Shown piece by piece: positions 1 to 7,926 of a DNA stretch of 64,000 nucleotides (position 1 is its first letter; each line of letters begins with the position of its first letter). This DNA comes from Rhizobiales bacterium CCH10-E5. Lineage in GTDB: Bacteria > Pseudomonadota > Alphaproteobacteria > Rhizobiales > Beijerinckiaceae. Position numbers and translations under genes: made by a program. The stretch covers positions 1 to 64,000 of the forward strand of contig LSIG01000183.1 of assembly GCA_001556125.1 (NCBI GenBank), written 5' to 3'. The notes under the pieces are model-generated. The model saw only the letters and a program-made list of their open reading frames with translations, searched no databases and was not told the DNA's origin.

Positions 1-357
1 CCGGCGGCGATGCAGCAGCGCTATCTGATGCGCTCCCGCGATCCCCGCGACGAGGTGGTGCGGGTGACGCCGGAACTGCGCCGCACGGTGCATTTCGAGC
101 GGCTGAACCTGATGGACGAGTCCTATCCGTTCGACCGCGACGTCGACGTCATCTTCTGCCGCAACGTGCTGATCTATTTCGACAAGCCCACCCAGCAGGC
201 TGTGCTGTCTCGGCTCGCCTCGCATCTGCGGCCGGGTGGATACCTGATGCTGGGGCACTCCGAGTCGATGGCCGGCAGCGGCGTGGAGCCGCTCCGCCAG
301 GTCGTCCCGACGGTCTATCAGGCGGCGCCGGCCGCCGGCTCGAGGACAGCCGCATGA
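1..357 (+). CDS. cheR: CheR-type protein-glutamate O-methyltransferase, C-terminal fragment
   Basis: The 5' end lies outside the window. The visible 118 codons are the C-terminal part of a chemotaxis receptor methyltransferase, which uses S-adenosylmethionine to methylate glutamates on chemoreceptors in the cytoplasm. Family signatures seen are VIFCRNVLIYFD (about residues 50-61 of the fragment), followed by the LRPGGYLMLGHSES block that closes the SAM-binding fold. The stop codon overlaps the start of the cheB gene by 4 bases, so the two are translationally coupled in a chemotaxis operon that begins upstream. The identification is firm; only the missing N-terminus limits it. Confidence 0.93.
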   Translation, partial: PAAMQQRYLMRSRDPRDEVVRVTPELRRTVHFERLNLMDESYPFDRDVDVIFCRNVLIYFDKPTQQAVLSRLASHLRPGGYLMLGHSESMAGSGVEPLRQVVPTVYQAAPAAGSRTAA

Positions 358-1439
358 ACCGCAAACCGATCCGTGTCCTGATCGTCGACGATTCCGCCTC
401 GGTGCGGCAGGTGCTGACGACGATCCTCACCGAGGATCCGGGCATCGAGGTCATGGGCACGGCGGCCGATGCCTTCGCCGCCGCCCGGCGTCTGCAGAAC
501 GAACTGCCCGACGTCATGATCCTCGACATCGAGATGCCGGGGATGGACGGGCTGACCTTCCTGCGCAAGATCATGGCGCAGCGTCCGATCCCCGTGATCA
601 TCTGCTCGACCCTGACCGAGGCCGGCTCCCGCGCGCTCTTCGACGCGCTCGAGGCCGGGGCGGTTGACGTGCTTCCGAAGCCCCGCGTCGATACCCGCGC
701 CGCGCTGATGGAGACCGCCGATCGCCTGCGCCATGCGGTGCGCGCCGCGGCCCAGGCGAAGTTGCGCCCGCGCGAGCCGCGCATGCAGGTCGAGAAGAAG
801 CTCACCGCCGACGCCATCCTGCCGCCGCCGGTGCTGGGCCGTGTCCGGCATTCGACCGACAAGATCGTCTGCATCGGCATTTCCACCGGTGGTACCGAGA
901 CCCTGCGCGAGGTGCTGGAGCAGCTTCCGGCCAACTGCCCGGGCATCGCCGTCGTCCAGCACATGCCGGAGAAGTTTACGCTCGCTTTCGCGCGCCGGCT
1001 GAACGGCATCTGCGCGATGGAAATCAAGGAGGCGGAGGATGGCGACGAAGTGTCGACCGGTCGCGTCCTGATCGCGCCCGGAAACCGCCACATGCTGCTT
1101 CAGCGGGTCGGGCAGGGCTATCGCGTCGCGATCAAGGACGGGCCGCATGTCTCGCGCCACCGCCCCTCCGTCGACGTGCTGTTCCGCTCCGCCGCGCAAT
1201 ATGCCGGCGCCAATGCGCTCGGCATCATCATGACCGGCATGGGCGACGACGGCGCGCGCGGCCTGCTCGAGATGCGCAAGTCCGGCGCCCGGACGCTCGC
1301 GCAGGACGCCGAGAGCTGCGTCGTCTTCGGCATGCCGAAAGAGGCGATCGACCTTGGCGCAGCGGAACGGATCGTCAAGCTCTCTCGTGTACCACAGGAG
1401 ATCATGGCCTGGCCGCAATCCACGCCAGGGTCGGGTTGA
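354..1439 (+). CDS. cheB: CheB protein-glutamate methylesterase / response regulator
   Basis: 361-residue two-domain chemotaxis enzyme that removes methyl groups from (or deamidates) chemoreceptors once phosphorylated by CheA. The N-terminal receiver domain has the acidic pair in VLIVDDSA and the phosphoacceptor aspartate near residue 58 in MILDIEMPGMDG. The C-terminal esterase domain shows the Ser of GISTGGTETL, the His of VVQHMPEKFT and the Asp of MTGMGDDGA, the expected catalytic triad. Length is normal for CheB. The ATG overlaps the cheR stop. A linker of about 30 basic and charged residues separates the domains. CheR and CheB together provide adaptation. Confidence 0.96.
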   Translation: MNRKPIRVLIVDDSASVRQVLTTILTEDPGIEVMGTAADAFAAARRLQNELPDVMILDIEMPGMDGLTFLRKIMAQRPIPVIICSTLTEAGSRALFDALEAGAVDVLPKPRVDTRAALMETADRLRHAVRAAAQAKLRPREPRMQVEKKLTADAILPPPVLGRVRHSTDKIVCIGISTGGTETLREVLEQLPANCPGIAVVQHMPEKFTLAFARRLNGICAMEIKEAEDGDEVSTGRVLIAPGNRHMLLQRVGQGYRVAIKDGPHVSRHRPSVDVLFRSAAQYAGANALGIIMTGMGDDGARGLLEMRKSGARTLAQDAESCVVFGMPKEAIDLGAAERIVKLSRVPQEIMAWPQSTPGSG

Positions 1440-1448
1440 GGACGAGTG

Positions 1449-3245
1449 ATGCGCGTTGCGTCTGAGATGGGTGGCGTCGGGGGAACGACTGTGATGCTGG
1501 CTCAGGAACCCGGCCTCGCGCGGCTGGTCGAGGCGCTGGAGGGCACCGCCCGCGAGATCGACGTCACCTTCGCCCGCGCCGGCAGCCAGCTCGGCGAGGG
1601 GCTCGGGCTGTTCGAGGGGCTGAAGGAGCGCCTGACGACGCTGTCGACCGATCTGTCGGGACCGGAGATTGCGCGCGCCGGCACGACATTGTCGGGCCTT
1701 GCCGGCGAGCTGCGCGCCATCAATGACGGGCTGCTCCAGGAAACCGGCGTGCTGCAGCAGCTCGCCGCCCACAGCAAGGACGCCTCGCAGGTGCTTGAGC
1801 GCCTGCTCGAGCACATGCGCCTGATCACCATCCTGGCCCGTAGCGCCCGCATCGAGGCGGTCTCGGTGCAGGCCGCCGGCCGCGACTTCGGTGACTTCAC
1901 CAGCGAGATCGTCGCTCTCACCACCCAGGCCCAGCGCACCATCCAGAACTGCGCCCGCGACCATGACCATCTCAGCGCGCTGCTGGGCTCCGCGCTGGAA
2001 GCCCAGCGCGATTTCGAGGGCCGCTACGGCCAGGCGCTCTCCGCGCTCGCTGCCAAGCTGGAACAGACCCTGGTCGAGGTCACCGGCCGCCAGCAGCGCA
2101 GCGTCGCGCTGACGAGCGATGCCGCGACGCATTCCGGTAAGATCGCCATGGCCGCCGGCGGCGCCATCATCGCCCTGCAATCGGGCGACAGCATCCGCCA
2201 GCAGCTCGAACATGCGATCAAGGCCCTGCGCCTGCTCGCCGCCGTCACGGCCGGCACCGGTGAGGGCGCAGCCCTCGACGCCGAGGCCCGCACGACCGTC
2301 GAGATCGTGCTGCGCCGTCTCGAGGCCGCCCAGCTCGAGGAGAGCGCCCGCAGCCTCGCCCAGGATGCCGACTCCATCGAGGCGGCGCTCGCCCTGCTGG
2401 CGGGCGACACCGCCGGCCTGCTCGACCTGGTGCGTTCGCTCTACCAGGGCGATGGCGGCCGCAGCGGCTCTTTCCTCGCCGATCTCGAGGCGGATCTCGC
2501 CGAGGCTTCGGACCTGCTCGCCAAATGCGACCGCGCCCGCGCCGGCGTCGACCGTGTCACCAGCGCCATGTCGACGGTGCTGGACACCTGCCAGCAGACT
2601 GTGGCGGCCTTGGCCGGCACCGTTTCCAGCATCGTCCTGATCGGGATGAATGCCGGCCTGCGCGCAGCCCGCATCGGCACCGGCGGACGCAGCCTCGTCG
2701 TCATCGCGCAGGAGCTGAAATTCGCCGCCGATCAGGTCGCGGCCGACGCCGCGCAGCTGACTCCGACCTTCGCACAGATGCAGGAGACCTCGGTCGGACT
2801 GAAATCCGGCGGGCGGCTCGACGCGGCCCATTTCGCCGCGCTCGACCAGGCGATGAGCGAGTCCCTAGCCGCGCTGCGCCAGACGGGGGACCGCCTTGCG
2901 GCGACGCTCGACCAGCTGACGCGCGAGGGCGGCGGCTTCGCCTCCGTGGTGGCCCAGGCCCGGCTGTCCTTCTCGAATGCGGGGGCTATGAGCGACCTCA
3001 TCGCATCCGGCGCGGCCGAACTCGAGCGCTCCGTCGCCGAGGCGGCGATGCCCGACGATCCGGCGGCGGCTGCGGCGGCCGCACAGCTGATCGAGCGGCA
3101 GGTCTGGCCGAACTACACCATGGTCGGCGAGCGCACGATCCACCAGGCCATCGTCGGCGCCCTGCTGCCCGCCCAGGCCGGCGCGGCCGCCCCGGTCGTC
3201 GTCGCCGCTCCGGCGCAGGACGAGGCCGACGACTTCCTCTTCTGA
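1449..3245 (+). CDS. Soluble chemoreceptor-like coiled-coil protein of the che operon
   Basis: About 598 residues, rich in Ala, Leu, Glu and Gln with heptad character, and no membrane segment or signal peptide. Two stretches resemble the MCP signalling hairpin tip: one near residues 120-165 (ILARSARIEAV, then GRDFGDF) and a clearer one near residues 390-430 (IGMNAGLRAARIGTGGRS, then VIAQEL). The C-terminus ends in an acidic, aromatic DEADDFLF tail. No HAMP or ligand domain is recognised. ATG at 1449 is preferred over the GTG at 1446 because GAGGA lies 6 bases upstream. It follows cheB by 9 bases, so it is probably a cytoplasmic receptor-like partner of CheA/CheW. The exact role is unknown. 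Confidence 0.72.
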   Translation: MRVASEMGGVGGTTVMLAQEPGLARLVEALEGTAREIDVTFARAGSQLGEGLGLFEGLKERLTTLSTDLSGPEIARAGTTLSGLAGELRAINDGLLQETGVLQQLAAHSKDASQVLERLLEHMRLITILARSARIEAVSVQAAGRDFGDFTSEIVALTTQAQRTIQNCARDHDHLSALLGSALEAQRDFEGRYGQALSALAAKLEQTLVEVTGRQQRSVALTSDAATHSGKIAMAAGGAIIALQSGDSIRQQLEHAIKALRLLAAVTAGTGEGAALDAEARTTVEIVLRRLEAAQLEESARSLAQDADSIEAALALLAGDTAGLLDLVRSLYQGDGGRSGSFLADLEADLAEASDLLAKCDRARAGVDRVTSAMSTVLDTCQQTVAALAGTVSSIVLIGMNAGLRAARIGTGGRSLVVIAQELKFAADQVAADAAQLTPTFAQMQETSVGLKSGGRLDAAHFAALDQAMSESLAALRQTGDRLAATLDQLTREGGGFASVVAQARLSFSNAGAMSDLIASGAAELERSVAEAAMPDDPAAAAAAAQLIERQVWPNYTMVGERTIHQAIVGALLPAQAGAAAPVVVAAPAQDEADDFLF

Positions 3246-3342
3246 CGCCGCCGCGTTTCGGCCGCGAAGGCATCGCACCCTGCACGCGAGGCGTGTGCGG
3301 GCCCTCTTTTCTCGCGATGAAGAAGCACAACGTCAACCTTTT

Positions 3343-3364
3343 GCGCCAGATTTCGCCCTGGCGC
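3343..3364. promoter_or_regulatory. Inverted repeat between the che operon and the mucR-like gene
   Basis: GCGCCAG (3343-3349) and CTGGCGC (3358-3364) form perfect 7-base arms around an 8-base AT-containing spacer. It lies 100 bases after the che operon and 80 bases before the MucR-like gene. It could be the che operon terminator or an operator; no U-tract follows, so neither is certain. Confidence 0.4.
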
Positions 3365-3446
3365 GGATAGACAAGCCCGTGTCTTCGTCCTAAGTCCGAA
3401 TCTGCGCTACAGCAGATTTCAACTTCTCCCGTGATCGGAACACCAA

Positions 3447-3896
3447 ATGGCAGACAACAAAGAAGAGCTGCTCGATCTGACGACCTCCATTGTTTCGGCA
3501 TATGTCGCCCGCAATAACGTCCCGCGGACGGACCTTGCCGATCTCATCGCGAGTGTCCATGCGTCACTTGCCAAGCTTGGTGGTGAGCCCGAGGCTCCTC
3601 CGGCCGCGCCGCTCGTTCCGGCCGTGCCGATCCGCAAGTCGGTGACGCCGGAGGCGATCATCTGCCTCGAGGACGGCAAGTCCTTCAAATCGCTGAAGCG
3701 TCACCTCAGCAGCAAATATGATCTGACCCCTGAGCAGTACCGCGCCAAATGGGGCCTGCCGGCGGATTACCCGATGGTCGCCCCCGCCTATGCCGAGGCG
3801 CGCTCCGCCCTGGCGAAGTCGATGGGTCTGGGCCGCAAGGCCGCGACGCCGGCCGCCGCTCCCAAGGCCAAGCGCGGCCCCCGCGCCAAGGCCTGA
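3447..3896 (+). CDS. MucR/Ros-family transcriptional regulator with altered zinc-finger ligands
   Basis: 149 residues. The family core runs from about residue 64 to 125: RKSVTPEA, ICLEDGKSFKSLKRHL, LTPEQYRAKWGLPADYPMVA, and a basic tail. MucR/Ros proteins are global regulators of alphaproteobacteria that bind AT-rich promoter DNA and oligomerise through the N-terminal region, which is present here. The finger is unusual. The expected C-x2-C is CLED (Cys73 kept, Asp at 76), and the distal His is lost because the segment reads HLSSKYDL. His86 remains. The tail is Ala/Lys/Pro-rich. A monocistronic unit with a long 5' region fits a self-regulated gene. Family call is firm; target genes are unknown. 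Confidence 0.92.
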   Translation: MADNKEELLDLTTSIVSAYVARNNVPRTDLADLIASVHASLAKLGGEPEAPPAAPLVPAVPIRKSVTPEAIICLEDGKSFKSLKRHLSSKYDLTPEQYRAKWGLPADYPMVAPAYAEARSALAKSMGLGRKAATPAAAPKAKRGPRAKA

Positions 3897-3936
3897 GACG
3901 GCCAAGGCTGCGGCGGGCTTCGCAGCCCCTCGCGCG

Positions 3937-3959
3937 CGCCGGCCGGTCAGCGGCCGGCG
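3937..3959. terminator. Strong GC hairpin between convergent genes
   Basis: CGCCGGCCG (3937-3945) and CGGCCGGCG (3951-3959) are perfect 9-base arms around GTCAG. The site sits between the MucR-like gene and the convergent formamidase gene, where a bidirectional terminator is expected. There is no T-run, so it may act as a stalling or RNA 3'-end-protecting hairpin. Confidence 0.55.
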
Positions 3960-3968
3960 TCGCGGCAC

Positions 3969-4910
3969 TCAATGGCCGCCGAGCAGGCTCTTCCTGAGCA
4001 TGCAGTGCACGCCCTTGTGCTGGTTCACCGTCTGGGTGACGCGCAGATCGGCCGCCATCGAGCAGAGCGCATAGGCCTGCTCGCGCGTGATGCCGGTGCG
4101 CTCGACGATCAGCACGATCATGTCGCGCAGCGCCTTCTCGGCGCAGCGGTCGAGATCCGGGTCCATGCCGCAGGTGATGACATGGGTCGGCGTCTCGGCC
4201 CGCGGATAGCTGAACTTCAGATCCTTGCGCACGGTCAGTCGGAAGGTGCCCGACAGCGCGGTCTCGATCGCGGTAACGTTGACCTCGCCATCGCCCTGCA
4301 CGCCATGGCCGTCGCCGACCGAGAACAGCGCGCCCGGCACGAAGACCGGCAGATAGAGCGTCGTGCCGGCCACCAGCTCCTTGTTGTCGAGATTGCCGCC
4401 AAAGGCGCGCGGGATGATCGAGGTGCAGCGCCCCCATTCCAGCGGCGGCGCAACGCCCATCACGCCGAAGAACGGTGACAGCGGCAGCTCCAGCCCCCAG
4501 GGCAGGGTGCCGACCATCCGCGCCTTGTCGAGCGGGATGTTCATCATGTGGAAGTGCGGAAAGTCGTCCGGCAGCGTGCCGGCGAGCGGCCGGTTGAGAT
4601 TGTAGCCCCAGTCCTGCCGCAGCGAGACCGCCTCGATGTCGATCTGCAGCACGTCGCCCGGCCAGGCGCCCTCGACCGCGACCGCTCCGGTCAGGATATG
4701 CGGGCCGAAGGGCAGGCCCTTCTGCGCCGCATGGATCGCGTGCAGTTCGGGCGGGACGTGGAACCCGGCCGGCGGCAGGGTCTCGACCGTGCCGCTGACG
4801 GATTCGATCGTGACGCTCTCGCCGCTCGCGATGGTGAGAGCGGGCGGCACGTGCGCATCGAAATAGCCCCAGTGGCAGGTCTCGGGCGAAGCCTTGAGAT
4901 GATGGGTCAT
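3969..4910 (-). CDS. Acetamidase/formamidase family protein
   Basis: 313 residues, typical for the FmdA/AmdA family that hydrolyses formamide or short aliphatic amides to ammonia and the carboxylate in the cytoplasm. Seen features: an N-terminal HHLKASPETCHWGYFD block, HILTGAVAVEGAWPGDVLQI, the MGVAPP motif, and GDGHGVQGDGEVNVTAIE in the second half, all family hallmarks. Start chosen at 4910 because homology begins at MTHHLK; an upstream extension would read through non-conserved Arg/Pro-rich sequence. It is divergent from the LOG-family gene. The substrate could be another small amide, possibly related to the nitrogen-heterocycle operon downstream. Confidence 0.9.
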   Translation of the reverse strand: MTHHLKASPETCHWGYFDAHVPPALTIASGESVTIESVSGTVETLPPAGFHVPPELHAIHAAQKGLPFGPHILTGAVAVEGAWPGDVLQIDIEAVSLRQDWGYNLNRPLAGTLPDDFPHFHMMNIPLDKARMVGTLPWGLELPLSPFFGVMGVAPPLEWGRCTSIIPRAFGGNLDNKELVAGTTLYLPVFVPGALFSVGDGHGVQGDGEVNVTAIETALSGTFRLTVRKDLKFSYPRAETPTHVITCGMDPDLDRCAEKALRDMIVLIVERTGITREQAYALCSMAADLRVTQTVNQHKGVHCMLRKSLLGGH

Positions 4911-5068
4911 GATCGCTCCCGCGCGTCGTGGCGGCAGGATGGGCTGCCGCCGGAGAGACTGTCGAGTGCAAATATCGCGCCCCTCGGCTGCGCCCGCTTG
5001 CCGGGCCGGTCCCGCTTTTGCGATGGGAGGGCGGCGCATGCCCGCCGCACGACGAAGAGAGCGACCCG

Positions 5069-5647
5069 ATGTCCCGAGAGCTGAAAGCCATCGCCCTGTT
5101 CTGCGGCTCGAACACCGGGCAGGGCGAAACCTATCGCGAGGGCGCGGCCCGGCTCGGCGTCGAGATCGGCCGGCGCGGGCTGACGCTGGTCTATGGCGGC
5201 ACGCATAAGGGCCTGATGGGCATCGTCGCCGACGCGGTTCTGGCGCAGGGCGGGGCGGTCCATGGCGTCATCACCCGCCGCCTCGCGGATCTCGGCCATC
5301 TCCATGAGGGCCTGACCCGGCACGAGATCGTCGACGGCATGCGCGCCCGCAAGGAGCGGATGGCGGAGCTCGCCAACGGCTTTGTCGCCATGCCCGGAGG
5401 CATCGGCACGCTCGAGGAGTTCATGGAGGCCTGGACGCTGAACCAGCTCGGCGAGTTCGACAAGCCGGCCGGCCTGTTCGACATCGACGGCTACTACCAG
5501 CCCTTCATGGGCTTCATCGACCACATGATCGCCCAGGGCTTCCTGCCCGCAGCCCATCGGCAGGGTATCGTCGTCGAGTCCGATCCGGCCCGGCTGATCG
5601 ACGGGCTCACCGCCTTCGAGCGCGTCACCGTTCCGAAATGGCTCTAG
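5069..5647 (+). CDS. LOG-family (TIGR00730) nucleotide phosphoribohydrolase
   Basis: 192 residues with a Rossmann fold. Signatures are FCGSNTG at the N-terminus, LVYGGTHKGLMG, RKERM, and the nucleotide-binding and catalytic PGGIGTLEEF motif near residue 110. LOG/YvdD proteins hydrolyse nucleoside 5'-monophosphates, including cytokinin riboside monophosphates, releasing the base and ribose 5-phosphate. ATG at 5069 is preferred because the fold begins just after it. The last 23 bases overlap the 3' end of the convergent LysR gene, so no terminator fits between them. Whether this member makes cytokinin or only recycles nucleotides cannot be told. Confidence 0.9.
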   Translation: MSRELKAIALFCGSNTGQGETYREGAARLGVEIGRRGLTLVYGGTHKGLMGIVADAVLAQGGAVHGVITRRLADLGHLHEGLTRHEIVDGMRARKERMAELANGFVAMPGGIGTLEEFMEAWTLNQLGEFDKPAGLFDIDGYYQPFMGFIDHMIAQGFLPAAHRQGIVVESDPARLIDGLTAFERVTVPKWL

Positions 5648-6548
5648 ACCGGCCGGTCTCGAGGCGGGCGGCGAGCTGCTCGGCGAACTTCGCCGCCGCC
5701 ACGGGCAGCGGCCTTCCATGGAGCTGGCCCATCGCGAAGCGCGCCGGCTGGATGTCGCGCTCGTCGATCGGGCGCGAGATCAGGCCGTCGCGCTGCTTCA
5801 GGCTGGCCGGCGCGCCGATCTCGATCTGGAAGGTGATGGCGTCCTCCAGCCGGACATAGTTGCGCAGGAACTCGAAGGAGTTCGACTCGATCACCGGCAC
5901 GAGCTTGAACGAGCTGCGGGCGACGGCTTGGTCGAGCAGCTGGCGCCCGCCATAGCTGCGGTCGGGCAGCGCCAGGGGAAATCCGCTGCACTCGCGCAGG
6001 CGGATGCTGCCTCCCTTCGCGAGCGGATGGTCCTGCCGCATGATCGCGACGAGGCGCTGCTCGGCGGAGGCGATGATCTGGAAGCCGATGCCGGTGTCGA
6101 GCCGGAAGATCAAGGCGAGATCGACCTCGTAGCTCGCCAGCGCCCTGAGCGCCTCGCCATGGCTGGCGACGCGCACGTCGAACTCGACCAGCGGAAAGGC
6201 GCTGCGATAGGCGGCGATCTCGACCGGCAGGAAATCATGCGCCAGCGCGTGGCTGCAGGCGATCGCGACCGTGCCGCGCCGGAACCCCGACAGATCCTCG
6301 ATCTGCGAGCGCACCCGGCCCATATCGGCGAGCTGGCTGCGGATGTGCCGGATCAGCAATTCTCCGGCCGCGTTCAGCCGGACCCCGCGCGGCAGCCGCT
6401 CGAAGATCTTGGTGCCGAGTTCGTCCTCGACGTCCTGCACGCGTCGGTTCAGCGCCGAGGCGGTGATGTTCAGCCGCTCCGCCGCCTTTCGGATCGAGCC
6501 GACGCGCGCGACCTCGTCGATGTAATTCAGCAGACGCAGATGCCTCAT
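5625..6548 (-). CDS. LysR-family transcriptional regulator, divergent to the importer/amidohydrolase operon
   Basis: 307 residues. The winged helix-turn-helix is at residues 1-60 (YIDEVARVGSIRKAAERLN, then SALNRRVQDVEDELG), followed by a LysR effector domain. Start at 6548 places the helix-turn-helix at the usual position; an in-frame extension is not conserved in character. It is divergent from the ABC binding-protein gene at 6676 across 127 bases, so it probably controls that operon and itself. The effector is likely a substrate of the amidohydrolases. The family call is firm; the target is inferred from position. Confidence 0.92.
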   Translation of the reverse strand: MRHLRLLNYIDEVARVGSIRKAAERLNITASALNRRVQDVEDELGTKIFERLPRGVRLNAAGELLIRHIRSQLADMGRVRSQIEDLSGFRRGTVAIACSHALAHDFLPVEIAAYRSAFPLVEFDVRVASHGEALRALASYEVDLALIFRLDTGIGFQIIASAEQRLVAIMRQDHPLAKGGSIRLRECSGFPLALPDRSYGGRQLLDQAVARSSFKLVPVIESNSFEFLRNYVRLEDAITFQIEIGAPASLKQRDGLISRPIDERDIQPARFAMGQLHGRPLPVAAAKFAEQLAARLETGRSRAISER

Positions 6549-6675
6549 GGCGCAGGTTCCGACCGATGCGTTTTGCGAACAGATCTTGCAAGAAGTCAGC
6601 ACAAGACGGCATCGGTCAAGCCGTCCTAGGCTTTTCCCATGGCAGCGGCGCTGAGGCCGCGATGGGAGAGTTCGC
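6549..6675. promoter_or_regulatory. Divergent promoter region with candidate LysR operator
   Basis: The space between the divergent LysR gene and the importer operon holds a perfect 10-base palindrome, TCTTGCAAGA, at 6584-6593. A palindrome of this type is compatible with a LysR recognition half-site pair. A GGGAGAG ribosome-binding sequence precedes the ATG at 6676. The -35/-10 boxes are not clear. Confidence 0.4.
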
Positions 6676-7728
6676 ATGACGCACGCGATCAGCCGACGCC
6701 GTTTCACCCTCGCCGCCGGTGCCGCCGCGCTGGCCTCCGCCCTGCCGCGGCCGGCCCTGGCGCAGGCGCCGACGCGCCTGAAGATGATCCTGAACTGGCG
6801 CTATCAGGGCCCTCAGGGCTGGTTTTTCCTCGCCGACGACCGGGGCTATTTCCGGGAGGAAGGGCTCGAGATCGTCATGGACCAGGGCAACGGCTCGGGT
6901 GCGGCGGTCGGGGCGGTCGCCTCGGGCTCCTACGATATCGGCTTCGGCGACATCAACGCGCTCATCCAGCTGGTCGCGCGCAGCCAGCCGGGCGCCGCCA
7001 CTCCGCTCGCGATCTCGGCGCTCTACAACCGCCCGCCTTTCACCATCGCGGTCAAGGCCGACGGGCCGATCAAGACGCCCAAGGATCTCGAAGGCCGCAC
7101 CATCGGCGGCCCCGCCAATGACGGCGCGCTCAAGCTCTTTCCGGCCTTCGCCAAGCTCGCCGGCATCGATGCGTCGAAGGTCGCCATCACCAACATGCAG
7201 CCCAATCTGCGCGAGCAGATGCTGCAGCGCGGGCAGGTCGACGGCGTCTTCGGCTTCGTCAACACCATCGCCTTCTCGGCCAAGCTCGTCGGCATCGACC
7301 CCGCCAAGGACTTCCGCTTCATCAATTTCGGCGACTACGGCATGGACCTCTACTCCAACGCCATGATCGCCTCGCGCAAGCTCGCGACCGAGAACCCCAA
7401 TGCGCTGAAAGGCCTGCTGCGCGCGATCAACCGCGGCCTGAAGGACACGCTGAAGGACAACGACGCGGCGATCGAGGCGGTGGCGAAGCGCGAGCCGCTG
7501 ATCAACCGGGCCGTCGAGAAGGAGCGCCTCGTCGCCACGCTCGCCTCCGAGATGAGCCACCCCGAGGCCGCCACGCTCGGCATCGGCGACATCGACGACG
7601 CCCGTTTCAGGAAGTCGATCGCGATCGTCGTGGAGGCCGACGGCCTGCCGCGTGTGCCGGCGCCCGACGAGGTCTTCAGCCGCGCCTTCCTGCCGCCCCT
7701 CGCCGACCGCGTCACCAAGCTGGGGTGA
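6676..7728 (+). CDS. ABC transporter substrate-binding protein, SsuA/NMT1-like
   Basis: 350 residues with a Tat-type signal (SRRRFTLAAGAAAL, cleavage after about residue 29, ALAQA), so it is a periplasmic solute receptor. The body is of the NMT1/SsuA class: MILNWRYQGPQGWFFLADDRGYFREEG-type start, GNGSGAAVGAVASG, then KTPKDLEGRTIG. This class binds sulfonates, nitrate, thiamine precursors and similar small solutes. It heads an operon with an SDR, a cyclic amidohydrolase, the matching ATPase and permease, and another amidohydrolase, so the ligand is probably a ring amide or N-heterocycle. That substrate is inferred. Confidence 0.9.
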   Translation: MTHAISRRRFTLAAGAAALASALPRPALAQAPTRLKMILNWRYQGPQGWFFLADDRGYFREEGLEIVMDQGNGSGAAVGAVASGSYDIGFGDINALIQLVARSQPGAATPLAISALYNRPPFTIAVKADGPIKTPKDLEGRTIGGPANDGALKLFPAFAKLAGIDASKVAITNMQPNLREQMLQRGQVDGVFGFVNTIAFSAKLVGIDPAKDFRFINFGDYGMDLYSNAMIASRKLATENPNALKGLLRAINRGLKDTLKDNDAAIEAVAKREPLINRAVEKERLVATLASEMSHPEAATLGIGDIDDARFRKSIAIVVEADGLPRVPAPDEVFSRAFLPPLADRVTKLG

Positions 7729-7735
7729 GCCTCAT

Positions 7736-7882
7736 CGTCATTCCGGGGCAGGCCGAAGGCCTGAGCCCGGAACCCAGAACCGATGCCCTCGATCACGAGG
7801 CTGTTCGATGACCGAAGCCTCATCTGCACCTGCATCGGTTCTGGATTCCGGGCTCTTCGCTGCGCGAAGCCCCGGAAAGACG
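7736..7882. repeat. Long palindromic intergenic repeat, copy 1
   Basis: An imperfect inverted repeat. The left arm (about 7736-7785) begins CGTCATTCCGGGGC and ends AGAACCGATG; the right arm (about 7832-7882) is its near-complement ending in GACG. Each arm contains a small internal hairpin whose sequence differs between arms (AGGCCGAAGGCCT on one side, a TTCGCGCAGCGAA-type loop on the other). It fills the gap between the binding-protein and SDR genes and resembles the copies at 22059 and 40012. It probably forms a cruciform or long mRNA hairpin inside the operon. Confidence 0.85.
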
Positions 7883-7926
7883 GCGCGTGGATGCCTCACC
7901 ATTCTGCTCTCGGAAGCCTGATAACG

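Noticed and set aside
318..2831. Long open frame on the minus strand opposite cheB and the receptor-like gene
   Set aside because: Gln/Gly/Ala/Arg-rich without any family motif, and antisense to well-supported genes; a typical high-GC shadow frame.
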